Shown here piece after piece: positions 54,301 through 64,000 of a stretch of 64,000 nt of DNA. This DNA comes from Lytechinus variegatus. Taxonomy: Eukaryota; Echinodermata; Echinoidea; Temnopleuroida; Toxopneustidae. The stretch covers positions 60,830,853-60,894,852 of the forward strand of contig NC_054742.1 in NCBI RefSeq assembly GCF_018143015.1, read 5' to 3'. The notes beneath the pieces are model-generated. The model had not been told where the DNA came from, did no database searches, and saw only the letters and a list, made by a program, of their open reading frames with translations. Every line of letters begins with the position of its first letter. Position 1 is the first letter of the stretch. Made by a program: the position numbers and the translations under genes.

Positions 54301-56678
54301 TCTTTCTTATCTCTTTACGATATTTATGATAATATTTAAGATAGCTAGAGGGTTATCACATCTCACGATGTCCGCGTTCTTTCTTGCTAAAAATCGATGG
54401 CCACTGGTAGTAACAAGTATTCCTCCCACCCTTACTTTCATTCACCCTTTATTTTGCCTGTCTCTTTTTTCTATCCCTTGTTTTTTCTTTCTTTCTTTCT
54501 TTCTTTATTTATTTCATTTATTTATTTCCGCCTTTTCTTCCTTTCTTTCTGTTTGTCTTTTTTCCTTTCTTTCATTCTTCATTTTGTTTTATTCTTTTGA
54601 ATCTTTTAACTTCTTCCTTATTTTTCTTTTGCGTTATTTTATCTATTCTTTTTTTTCTTTTCTTCTTTATTGAATATATTTCCGTTGAAACAAAATAATA
54701 ACAATACATGTACATGCGTTTAAAATGAAACATGTGAATTGATAAATGAAAAACGGGAGGATGGGCCTACACAGCAGCATCAATCCCATGATTGGGAGGG
54801 GTCCTTCCTTTATTATTTTCCCTTTACGATTTTTTCTTTTTTCTTTACTAAGTTTTTATTTTCTTTCCCCTTATTCTCTTTCTTTCTGTTTTTCTTTTCC
54901 TTTCATCCTTCACTTTATGTATTTTAAAAAATATTTTTATTTCTTCATTCTTTTTCTATCTTTCATTCATTCTTTCCTCTTTACATTTTTTTTTTTTCAT
55001 CTATTCATTTTATTTGTTCCTTTTTTCTTTCTTTCCTCCTTCCCTTGATTTTCAATTTTTTCCCCTCATTATTTTTTTTCTGTTTTCTTTCTCTTATAAT
55101 TTCTTTCATTTTATTTTTGGGGTTCTTTTTTTTTCTTTTTTTTTGCGTTCGTTCATTTGCTCTTTCTTTCATTTTTTTATTTCTGCTTTATGACACTAAA
55201 TGTGTGCCTTCTTTCTGACTACTTTCTTCTTTATTCTTATTTATTTTTTACTCATTCTCATTTCGCTCGTTCTTTATTTACTCTTTCTTCTATTAATTTC
55301 TAAAAATATTTTTCTTTATTCTTTCCATTAATCTTTCTTCGTTTCTTTTCATTCATTCTTCATGCCTTTTTATTTTCCCTTCTGTTCTTTTTGAATTTAC
55401 CTTTCTTTTTATCTTTATTTTGTTTTCAATTTTGCTTTAATTTTCCTTTTATCTTCTCTCTCTTATCTCTTTCTTTATTTCTTTGTTTCATTTTCCCCTT
55501 TTCTCTCTTCCTTCACTTTTTACATATTTTTGTTCCTTCTTTTTTAAACTTTCTTTCATTCGTTTTTTCTAACTTTTTTGTTCTTTATTCCTTCATTTTA
55601 TCCTTTTTAATCTTTTTAATTTGTCCTTTTTCGTTTTTTTCCTTTAAGTTTCTTTCCTTTTCCTTCTTTATTTTTCCTTCAATTTTTTATTCCTCTTTTT
55701 ATCATTGATTATCATTCTATTTATTCCTTTTTCTTTCTTGTATTCTTTCCTTTTTTATTTCTTTTGATTTTTTTTTCTTTTAAGTTCTTTTTGCTTGCTT
55801 CCTTTATTTTTTAAATTTCTGCTACCTAGTTACTTTCTTTCTTTCTCCCTGTTTTATTCTTATTCTTAACTGCTTTCTTTACCTTTTTTCGTTACTTTCT
55901 TTCTTTCTTTATTTTGTGCACGTGTCTCGAAATAATAATCAGTCATTGCGTATAAAATGCCTATTTCGCGCAATGCGCCAGAAGCAGTGTACGCGCAGCG
56001 CCCATGATATTTTCTTCACAAATAAGTAACGCTTCTATTGGTTAAACTGCAAATATAAAGCGCATTTTGATTGGTAATATCTTAAAAATGGGAGTGTTGA
56101 AGATAAGAAGGAGACAGTCCTTACAGAGATAAGAACGCGTTAAGAAGATTTTCAGAATACCGATTTGCAATGATTTTAGCATCTTCTTATCTCATTGAGA
56201 TAACAAAGATAAGAACGTTTTCAGAATACCACCCCAGGTTTTGGCTGCCTACAGGCTACACGCACGCGCACACATGTAGAATAGAAGCCCTGGCTTCGTA
56301 TTGAGAGTAACCTTACGTTAGTAAATGATTTTTACCCTCTAGAACTTAACTTAAGCCTCCTGGCTAGGCAGTAGCCTGTAGGATACATGTACACTGCCAT
56401 GATACATGCAGAGACACACACTCATTCACACACTCCTAGTACTAGTACTAACGACAACGTATCTGTGTAAAACCTACATAATTTCGGAAAGACGATTGGC
56501 CGGCTGCATGCACAGAATGGTTTGTCGTTCCCGACAAATTTCGAACAAAATGAAACATAAAAATCATAGCCATACTAGGTTTACTCACAGTTCCAGGTCC
56601 TTCTCCATATCCACCTTGTCTGATGACTGATGTCCCGAAGGACCTTCTGGACACAACAGCTAGTCGAGAAAACACCAT
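51395..56678 (-). CDS. COX7C: Cytochrome c oxidase subunit 7C, mitochondrial
   Basis: Two minus-strand exons: 56589-56678 (ATG at 56678, 30 residues) and 51395-51511 (38 residues plus stop), joined in phase 0. The donor is ACT/GTGAGT and the acceptor TTTTTTTCAG/AAT. The intron is about 5.1 kb and full of repeats. The 68-residue product compares with 63 for the human precursor. It has an Arg/Ser-rich amphipathic mitochondrial presequence (FSRLAVVSRRSFGTSVIR), the mature N-terminal motif YGEGPG, then NMPFPTKNKWALL, one membrane helix and the highly conserved end FILVRHQLLKK. COX7C is a nuclear-encoded single-pass subunit of respiratory complex IV in the inner mitochondrial membrane. Fit to the family over the mature protein is clear, so confidence is high. 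Confidence 0.94.
51863..52560 (-). repeat. Degenerate inverted copy of the AGGTCAAAGGTCA tandem element, split by a SINE
   Basis: On the minus strand, the tail seen at 24.4 kb (AGCACTGCTGCTATATT, then GAGAC and GCCAGAGGC-like words) appears at 51863-51935. Monomer sequence, including AAGGTCAAAGGTCA near 52428-52441, appears at 52270-52560. A tRNA-derived SINE lies between. It is in the COX7C intron. Confidence 0.7.
52045..52252 (-). mobile_element. tRNA-derived SINE (second type)
   Basis: On the minus strand, TTGGCTCAGTTGGTTGAG (A box) and GGAGATTCAAACCCC (B box) have tRNA-like spacing. The acceptor stem does not pair, so it is not a functional tRNA gene. The body continues to about 52045 without similarity to the other SINE type here. 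Confidence 0.7.
52585..52937. repeat. GTATTACCGAAC interspersed repeat, partial copy 2
   Basis: Inverted relative to 10306-10785. Shares ATGGTATCGTATTACCGAAC, GGCCGGTCAGTAATACAATC and the intervening AT-rich body, but stops short at the left. Confidence 0.65.
53655..53915. repeat. Hairpin element with one arm duplicated in tandem
   Basis: The left arm (53703-53762) is inverted at 53763-53828. The right arm then repeats directly as a 73-bp unit at 53834-53906 (CGCAAGCGTCCGTATCGTGG in both). The outer words AAGAATTCATTGAC and GTCAATGAATTCTT are inverted. Confidence 0.8.
54056..56237. mobile_element. TIR element with GGTATTCTGAAAACGTTC ends, apparently nested copies
   Basis: The left end CAGGGGCGGTATTCTG and right end CAGAATACCACCCCAG are inverted, with a possible GTTT on each side. 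The terminal word GGTATTCTGAAAACGTTCTT recurs at about 54122 and 54273, and inverted variants occur at about 56130 and 56200. This gives three left-type and two right-type ends, implying insertion of copies into each other. Most of the interior is a 1.4 kb pyrimidine tract. It is in the COX7C intron. Confidence 0.7.
54470..55915. repeat. Long polypyrimidine (CTTT-rich) tract, about 1.4 kb
   Basis: The plus strand is overwhelmingly T and C, with TTTC/TTTCT/TTCATT units. Phe/Ser/Leu-rich open frames here are low-complexity artefacts. A short non-pyrimidine island lies at about 54675-54800. Confidence 0.9.
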
Positions 56679-57404
56679 ATTTGTTGTAAAATTGTTTCTT
56701 ATATCCTCGGGTTTTTCACCGGTTTTTCTTGACTGGCAAACGAAAAATTAGCAATGGTGGATCACGGTACGGTACCGTGTACTGCGCAAATAAATAAATA
56801 AATTTCCCTGGATCTGTCATGAGAAACCGTAATTGAGTAGGGGGGTATGCATGTACCATGGCCTGGCGTGCACCATGTTCTCCCCCAGGCTTAGAACAAA
56901 AAGGGGAACATCCAGGGGGAATAAGGAGAAAATGAAAATGAAGAACGGTAACAAATTATGATATTTTGCGATTATATATTAGTCAAGCAAATACATTTTC
57001 ATTCCTGTTTTCATTTAATTATACGGCCACAATTTACTCTCGCTTGCCACTTTTGGAAAAGAATTGTCCCATATTTGCCAATTTTTGTACTTGAAAGGCT
57101 CATGGAACCAAAATGGTCTAGACAGCTGGCAGCCGTCTATTTCGAGGAGTTTTTTAACATTTAAATTTTTAAATTTCTCCTCGTATTTGGTGAGCTAGTG
57201 GAGCCAACAAAGTTCAGCGGAACAACCAATATACATAACAGATACCGAAGCTTAATTTGGTCTTAAAATGGCCGAGCCCTGCATGGCATAGGTAGATCCA
57301 GGGGCAAGGCCCCCCCCCCCCATCGGCGGAGCAAAAAAGAAAGATAGAAAGTAAAATAATATAGTGGCATATACCCAGGGTAGCCACTTCAGTTCCGAAA
57401 ACTG
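56679..57404. other. COX7C upstream region and flank
   Basis: The COX7C promoter (minus strand) must lie just right of 56678. A near-palindrome CACGGTACGGTACCGTG sits at about 56764-56780. The segment at 57105-57190 (TCTAGACAGCTGGCAGCCGT) is repeated inverted near 53590-53640, so it is part of an interspersed repeat. No further gene seen. Confidence 0.45.
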
Positions 57405-57632
57405 TTATCCCAGCGGGCCCTGCTATTATTACCCCGGCTTTAGCACGGCTACACCTTGATCGGGCGCTCGAGCATTCGAGGAATTTCTTCCTACCGGGTA
57501 CCCATTCACCCCACCTGGGTCGAGTGCAGCACAATGTGGATAAATTTCTTGCTGAAGGAAATTACGCCATGGCTGGGATTCGAACTCACGACCCTCTGTT
57601 TCAAAGTCCGAAGACTAATCCACTCATTGGCG
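57405..57632 (-). mobile_element. tRNA-derived SINE
   Basis: On the minus strand, AGTGGATTAGTCTTCGGAC (A-box region) and GAGTTCGAATCCCAG (B box), followed by a body with GGGTACCCGGTAGGAAG, the same family as the copies at 21.3 and 28.0 kb. Confidence 0.8.
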
Positions 57633-57721
57633 TAGCTAGGATTTTTTCCGTGGGGGTCCTTGCTTTTTCAGGGGGGGGGGCACCGGCCATTTTTTCCGGT
57701 GTGTGTGTGTGTACGTGTCAC

Positions 57722-59270
57722 AAGGGCGGATCCGACTTTCGCCAATAGAGGACGGGGCCCGAAATTATCTTCGCCCATATTTTCCTCGATCTGTCACTTC
57801 TTAGTTTTATTCTTATAAAACAACATAAACATGAAATAATCTCATAAGCCTGATACAAAGTGCGAGCGCGAAGCGCGAGCGATTTTTTTTTATTTTTTTT
57901 TTACTTTCATCATTTTGTCCTAATATTCTTGGCAATGTTATGTGTGATCCTCAACAAGATTCGTATGTAACTAGATGGTTACTGCGAACGCTATGCACGA
58001 ACAGAAATTTGTATTAACTGTTCTAGCATTATCGAAAAGGGACTGTTAGGTACTTCTTACAATTACCCACGAAGATTGTATGTATTTCAATAATGCGAGC
58101 GCAAAGCGCGAGCAAATTTTTTGACATCCCGACCTAAAATTGGTCATTCTAAGAATTTTTGTATTAATAAGTGGGAGGTATGTAACGAAACAATTGATGC
58201 AAGCGCGAAGCGCGAGAGGAATTAGAAAATTGAGATTTTAGACCCGGACACTCTATTCATATTTTGTAAATCATAAATAGGATATAGTTAATTGGGTATC
58301 ATTAATAATGCGATCGTGAAGCGTGAGTAGACAATTATTGATAATCTGATGTGAATTAAGTACATTTTGAATAAAGAACATGCAGGCTATCGCGCATGTT
58401 TTAAATTTAGACCTAGAATCCGGGCATTCCGAATACATTTTAATGGAACATTATGCAATACACGTAGACAATATGAACTTGGCAAATCAAACAATGTGAC
58501 CACGCAGCATGAGCTTAAAATGATGAAATGTAGATCATAAAACGGACATTTTACAGAGCACTTAAATTTGTAAATGAAAAGCTAAAATATGTTTGTATAT
58601 TAACTTCAAAACTTGATCCATATCAGCCTATTGATCAAGACATGAATCTCATCGAACAGGCAATTCTGGCGCGAAGTGCAAGCAAAAGTTTTATATAGTA
58701 ACTGGAGGCCTGGGGAAAAAAAGAAAATAGAGAGAGGGTGAGGGCAAAGAAGAGAATAAAAAGAGAGAGGAAGGGGGGAATGGAATAAATGAAAAAAAAG
58801 AGAGGGGCATTTTTTTATAAAAAAAAAAGTGGAAGACGAGCAAAGGATCAAAGAGAAGAAAAAAATAGGAAATCTGAGAAAAAAAGAGAGGGGATCGAAA
58901 TAAGAGAGGAAAGAAAAAAGAGAGAGAAAGAGGGGAGAAGAAAAAAAGAGAGGAAGGGAAAGGGGGAAAGGAAGAGAAGTCAAGAGAAAAAAGAAAGAGG
59001 AGGAGGAGGGCAGACAAGAGAATAAGAAAAGACAGAAGAGGGGAAAGAAATAAATGAAGAAAAAAAGAAAGGGGGAAAGAAAAGAAAAACAAATGAAAGA
59101 CGAGGAAATTAGAAAGAGAAAAATAGAGAGGAAAAGGGGGAAAGAAAAGAAAGAAAAGAAAAAAAGAAAGAGAAAAGAAGAAAAAAGACAGAAGAAGAGG
59201 GAAGAGAAAGAAAGAAGGAAAAAGGAGAGGAGAAAAGAGAAAGAGCGCAGGGGGGAATCATAAGGTGGAT
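57722..59270 (+). mobile_element. GCGAGCGC-array element (copy K3) with long purine tract
   Basis: Begins CAAGGGCGGATCCGAC, like the inner left end of K2, and stops near GGTGGATC. Array words occur at about 57862, 58095, 58197, 58310 and more weakly to 58670. The interior AGACCTAGAATC and TTTTATATAGT segments match K2. A nearly pure purine tract (58705-59262) follows, on the opposite strand sense to the other copies. No transposase is seen. Confidence 0.65.
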
Positions 59271-59284
59271 CGAAGCACCTTTTT

Positions 59285-59560
59285 GACCGGGGCGCCGATT
59301 TTATGTTTGAATTACTAGGCGCCAAATGTTCGAACTAGGGGGCACCGAATCAATGCCAACTATAGGGGTGCCAAATTATTGTTTTAATTAGGGGGCAAAA
59401 TTGATGCTCAAACTAGGGGGCGCTGAATTGATGTTCAAATAAGGGGTGCCAAACTGATATTCGAACTAGGGTACTGCCAATTTGATATTTGACCAGAGGC
59501 GACAAATCAATACTTTTAAGAGAGGGAGGGAAAAGTCATTTTTACATTGGGGCCCCAAAT
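59285..59560. repeat. Degenerate minisatellite, about 30-bp unit
   Basis: About nine loose copies of a unit like GGGGGCGCCGAATTGATGTT followed by CGAACTA, for example near 59288, 59338, 59392, 59418 and 59445. Confidence 0.65.
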
Positions 59561-59609
59561 TCATGTTTACTCCTATACAGGATGGGTAGGCCTGTGCCAT
59601 ATTTTTCTG

Positions 59610-59865
59610 TAGGATATGATTTCTGTTCTATATACATATATGCTTATGTGAGATTAATATGGTATGCTATTCTGGGTAAGATATGTTCAATATAATTAGA
59701 GTGGACCCACATGGAATATATGGGCATGCAAAGCTAGGTAGAATATGATTAAGCTTACTGGATGGGACCCATTATGGCCATGTACATGCATGGGTATGCC
59801 ATTCTGGGTTGGATTATGATCAATAGCTTATTGGAATATGGGCACGCAAACGTGATACGTCCAGC
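59610..59865. repeat. Loose tandem repeat of GGTATGC-TATTCTGGGT units
   Basis: GGTATGCTATTCTGGGTAAG near 59660 and GGTATGCCATTCTGGGTTGG near 59794, with GGAATATATGGGCATGC and GGAATATGGGCACGC following. Two to three diverged copies. Confidence 0.5.
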
Positions 59866-59873
59866 TCTATGAT

Positions 59874-62800
59874 CAGTGGCGTACCGTGGGTCACGGCATT
59901 GGGGGGGGGGCACCAGCAAAAATTTCGGGTCACTTAGGGAGCGCGCGAAGCGCGCTCAGTTGTCAGGTATACTGACCTAATAGAGATATTTTAAGGACAT
60001 GCAGTGTCATTAAATGGATATGTATCTCACTGATTAAATAATGCGAGCGCGAAGCGCGAGCTGAAAATTTTTGATATTGGGGGCTAAAAATTGACATTAT
60101 AAGCAAATTGTTTTGTAATCATGATACTTAACTGTCTCGCTAAACAAACAATGCGAGCGCAAAGCGCGAGCTAAAATTTTTGTATATACTGACCCTAAAC
60201 AAGGAAATTTTAAGGATTATATTTTAGAATCCATTAAGAGTATAAATATCTCACCATAGTCATCTAATGCTAGTGCCATCCTTTGCTGATTTTGTTAGAA
60301 TTACATCTAAACACAGTCATGAAGCACCTTTTGTAGTCATGTAATCATGATTATCATACGCATCTTACTAATCAAATACTGCAAGCGCAAAAGCGCGAGC
60401 TGAAAATTTAGGAAATATAGACCTGAAGAGGGGCATTCTAAGGGTTGTTTGTAGGAATTCTCTAAGACGCTACGTATTTGACTAACAATGATGCGAGAGC
60501 GAAGCGCGAGCTGAAATTTTTGTATATATTGACCCCAAACATGGATATTTTAAGGACTATAGTTAGCGTAGGGTCGTTTACAGCTCACGAAATAAACTTC
60601 CTACACGGAGGGAAACTATAACGTTCTAACGCACACGAACTTGAAAGTCACCACGACGCTTAAATAATCACCACGAAGACCTTGTCTTAAAGTTCCAACC
60701 AATAAAGCCTTGTTGCATTTATTCAATGGATAAAGATCGACGAGCAATAACAAATGTCGAAGTGTCACTTTATTCCTAACATAAACTTGCGTGTGAACAC
60801 GACTTGAACGTAATGTGTGAACACTGCTTGAGCTTATATGACGTAGGTGTAGGTGTTTGTAAAACAGCTGAGTATTGTGGCACTGTGTGTGTGTGTGTAG
60901 CTGAAACAAATAAACATAAACATAAATTAATAAGTAAATTGTATAAGTTAAATTAAATTGTCTTACATACACACATGAATACTTTATGTTATTATACTTG
61001 TTTAACTACATGATAAACTCCAAATGTAATATTGTGATATGATTAATTTCTTATTAAACCAAAGTAAATTATTTGTGGACTTATCTTTCAAATGTGAATT
61101 GGGCTCTAAATAGTGATTAGATGCGTTAATGATGCATTGATCATAACTTGTTATTCATGATCTATTCTATAAATTAGACAAAGAGATTAAACATCAACCA
61201 TAAACATTAACTAAATACATGTATACTTCACACATGAATTATTCCTTCAACTTTTCTGTAGTACAACAACTAATAAGATCTTAAATCTAAACTTTCATTT
61301 CTGTCTCTAAATGACATTCCTATAAACCCCATTCACACTGGCTTGAATCAGTGAGAATTAAGTTTGTGTAGGAACAGATCCTCAAACAGTGGTTTTCTCT
61401 GAAACTCTGCTCTGGAGTCTGATTCATCACCAGCCAGAGAGTGGCCTGCATCCCCTCACACACACTGGTATCTGTGTATTGCATGCATTGAATGCACAGT
61501 GTAGGGCTTCCCTTTGTGAGGAGATGCGAGCACTGCCCAGAGTATGATGATGAGTCATAAACTCCTTCTCGCTCTAAACTTACTTTCACTTCTTTCCTAA
61601 CTTGACTATATACACAATATGTGATATATAAAATGATGCTACTAATGAATACATAATCTATAACTGAAACAACTTATCCCAGATAATATACAAGGATTAA
61701 ATGAATCTTAAACTAAAATGAATCTATCATACATATAATAGAACATACATTAAATGTAAATTATATCTTGCTGGGTGTGCCCATTATGCTGCACACATAA
61801 TTATCTCGCATCACAGAAACACATATATACTCCATGAGAGAGTTGGTAGAATTACTGACCAACTTGCAATATGTATCTTCTAAGTGAAATCTTGCAATTA
61901 ATACATTAATATCTAATTACAACATTATGCAATATAATAAATGAGAATAATTAAACTCACCAACTGTTATATACCCCAAAATGATGAATTTCTTGTCAAC
62001 TTGCTGTGAGCTTCTTCAATAGCAACTGCATCCAACTTTCCTTTTCTAAGCAATGAGCTCTTTGTGCAAGTATGATGCCCACTCCTTGGGCTTGACCACA
62101 GATATGCAAATTAGGGGTTACACTCCTAACATGCCTAATAGGGGTGTTACTCATATATTCTTAAAGGTAAATTTTGGGAACTTATTCTGACTATTAGCCG
62201 CCGTAACACTTAGGAATCCATTAAGTCGGAGTATACATATCTCACCATAGTCATCTAATGCCAGTGCCAAGCGCTTGCTGATTTTGTTAGAATTACATCT
62301 AAACACATGGATCACTTTTTGAAGTCATTGTGGCATGATTATCATACGCATCTCACTAATGAAATACTGCGAGCGCGAATCGCGAGCTGAAAATCTAGGC
62401 AATTCAGACATGAAGAGGGGCATTGTAAGGCTTGTTTGTAGGTATTCACTAAGACCCCACGTATTTCACAAACCAAATGATGCGAGCGCGAAGCGCGAGC
62501 TGAATTTTGTTGATATTCAGATCAGAAAAATTGACATTTTACGGACTGAATTTAGGAGTTCATGAAGAGCAGAAATCTCACCAATCCACTAATGCGAACG
62601 TTAGAACGGACAGGAAATGTTTTTATATTAAGACTTTAATAGGGCAATAACTTTCAGTAGTCATGAAAAAGAAGAATATAACTACTTAAAACAATAAAAA
62701 CTCTAATTGCGAGGAAATATATTATTTTGTTGTATATTATTTTGAAAACAGCAGGTTTATATATCTCGTTAAACAGTCTATGCGAGCACCAGGAACAATG

Positions 62801-63027
62801 AAGACACAATTAAGCAAATAATGTTTCATAAAGTTGTGAAAAAATGTTTCTTATGTTACCTAACATAATATAATATAACACTATAATAAACAACAATTTC
62901 TTCTTTTCCCACTACGTTTCTCTTCCTTTTTCCCTCTTTTTCTCCTTTCCCCCGTTTTTTTTTTGCCAGCCGATTGGGGGGGGGCACGTGCCCCCCCATG
63001 CCCCCCCCCCCCGTAGTTACGCCACTG
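59874..63027 (+). mobile_element. hAT-like element carrying a GCGAGCGC array (copy K4)
   Basis: Ends CAGTGGCGTACCG and TAGTTACGCCACTG, with 8-bp flanks TCTATGAT (59866-59873) and TGTATGAT (63028-63035), 7 of 8 matching. A G run follows the left end and C runs precede the right end. Array words lie at about 59940, 60041, 60150, 60380, 60490, 62370 and 62481. A pyrimidine tract lies at 62895-62965. A unit of about 310 bp (60205-60540) is duplicated at 62210-62520. A foreign 1.6 kb insertion (60567-62209) separates the two. No transposase frame. Confidence 0.8.
60567..62209 (-). mobile_element. Insertion inside K4, possibly a solo LTR
   Basis: This 1.64 kb block interrupts sequence that is continuous in the neighbouring duplicate unit, and it is flanked by TTAG on both sides. 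Read on the minus strand it starts TGTTACGGCGGC, an LTR-like beginning, but the other end (CCCTACG) is not a canonical CA. No internal genes of an LTR element are present. The family is unassigned and it is treated as a fossil. A non-LTR origin is also possible. Confidence 0.4.
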
Positions 63028-63035
63028 TGTATGAT

Positions 63036-64000
63036 ACAGGATTTTCATTCGTGCCAACACTCATTAATTCACTTCACTGGCTTCCTTTGTAACGGGGAAT
63101 TATGTTAAAATTTCTTTTTATTTTCTACATAAAACTGAATAAACAGACTCCAGAGCCGGCTATTTGACTTTGAATTTATACACCAACTATAGAACACTTA
63201 GAACGGCCGAAGGCGAATAGCCGGGGAGGCGGGTCTTTCCGGGCGTTCGCCCCCCCCCCCCTAAAAAAAATAAAAAAAAAAACGGCCCCAAAAAGAAAAA
63301 AGGGGAGGAAAAAAGAAAAAAGCGAAAGGAGAAAAGAAGGAAGAAGGTTAGAGCTTTATTGTTTTTTTTCTTTCTTTTTTTTTTTTTTGTCAAGTATACA
63401 TGAGTGTAAAAACTATTAAAAGTATTTTTATTGCATTGACACTTGCATTGTTAATGAATATGTAATGTTATCCTTACTTAGTTCTTTGTCTATACGATGC
63501 AAGCATATTTTCCGCTTTTCCACACTGACAGAGACCTTTGTTTTGTTTTTTATTTGTATGTTTTCTTTATTTGAATACGGGATAAAGAAAACTGCTTTCA
63601 GCCGCAAGGCTGTTTTCAGCAAGTCCGTACATAAAAGTTGAAAAACATAATTATAAATCATGAACAAAATAATAAATATAAACATTTGAACAGACATAAG
63701 TTACATTGTACATGACAAAAATAAAGATTTGAGATAAAAGAATAAGAACTAAAAAAAAATTTAAAAAATATATAAATATATACACATTAAAAACAAACAA
63801 AAGTACAATCAATATACATGATAAAAAAATGAAAGCAATACAATGGTCAGAAATCTCAGAGTCAGTAACAATTGCGGAAATATATTTTGGATGCATTTTT
63901 TAAAGCCTAGTATTGTTTGTGTTCTTACAGATTGAGGGGGGGCGGGTTTTGAATAAAATGCTGGCAAGATATAAAGAGCTATTTTCAAATAATTGGTGTG
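63036..64000. other. Right flank, no gene recognised
   Basis: Contains a C run (about 63250-63260), purine and pyrimidine patches (63265-63380) and AT-rich sequence. No exon or element with both ends was found; an element may continue beyond the window. Confidence 0.35.

Noticed and set aside
54326-55708. Phe/Ser/Leu-rich putative membrane proteins
   Set aside because: Translation of the pyrimidine tract; low complexity only.
58606-59325. A 239-residue Phe/Ser-rich frame and its Lys/Glu/Arg-rich mirror frames
   Set aside because: Products of the purine tract in K3.

Overview
The window looks like a stretch of a deuterostome invertebrate genome, most likely an echinoderm of the sea urchin type. 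It is AT-rich and gene-sparse. Its introns obey GT/AG, the host proteins are recognisably metazoan, and the space between exons is packed with short non-autonomous transposons, tRNA-derived SINEs, poly-C/poly-G runs and frequent ACATGTA words. The organism call is an inference from gene similarity and repeat style, not from a search.

Five host genes can be supported. From left to right they are: (1) a two-exon gene for a small secreted or single-pass membrane protein that I do not recognise (about 1069-1949, +); (2) RPS27, the zinc-ribbon ribosomal protein eS27, four exons on the minus strand (4282-11104) with a terminal-oligopyrimidine promoter near 11.14 kb; (3) SLC35B1, the ER nucleotide-sugar/ATP transporter, seven exons on the plus strand (16335-29534); (4) CREBZF/Zhangfei, an atypical bZIP factor with one coding exon (41651-42796, +) behind a likely non-coding first exon; (5) COX7C, a cytochrome c oxidase subunit, two exons on the minus strand (51395-56678) around a 5.1 kb intron. 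Exon joins for RPS27, SLC35B1 and COX7C keep frame throughout and give proteins of 84, 315-364 and 68 residues, close to the vertebrate lengths I recall. These genes do not form an operon. SLC35B1 (ER ATP/ADP or UDP-sugar import) and CREBZF (linked to the unfolded-protein response in mammals) both relate to ER function, but their adjacency may be chance.

Nearly everything else that can be recognised is repeat. There are two MITE families flanked by TTAA, with consensus ends AGGACAAGTCCACC and AGGGGAAGTTCACCC; several fold-back elements; hAT-like elements with 8-bp target duplications; a Mutator-like long-TIR element with an exact 9-bp duplication in SLC35B1 intron 1; a LINE reverse-transcriptase relic and a large tandem array in SLC35B1 intron 4 (the array carries perfect AGGTCAAAGGTCA words); tRNA-derived SINEs; minisatellites; and long homopyrimidine/homopurine tracts. 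Nested insertions are common and give relative ages.

The most unusual recurring structure is a group of four elements (12.2-13.9, 37.3-39.4, 57.7-59.3 and 59.9-63.0 kb). Each carries a loose array of the word GCGAGCGCGAAGCGCGAGC, repeated roughly every 100-150 bp, next to a homopyrimidine/homopurine tract and G/C runs. Two of them have clear hAT-type 8-bp target duplications. No CRISPR array, bacterial gene, intact retroviral or Polinton gene was seen.
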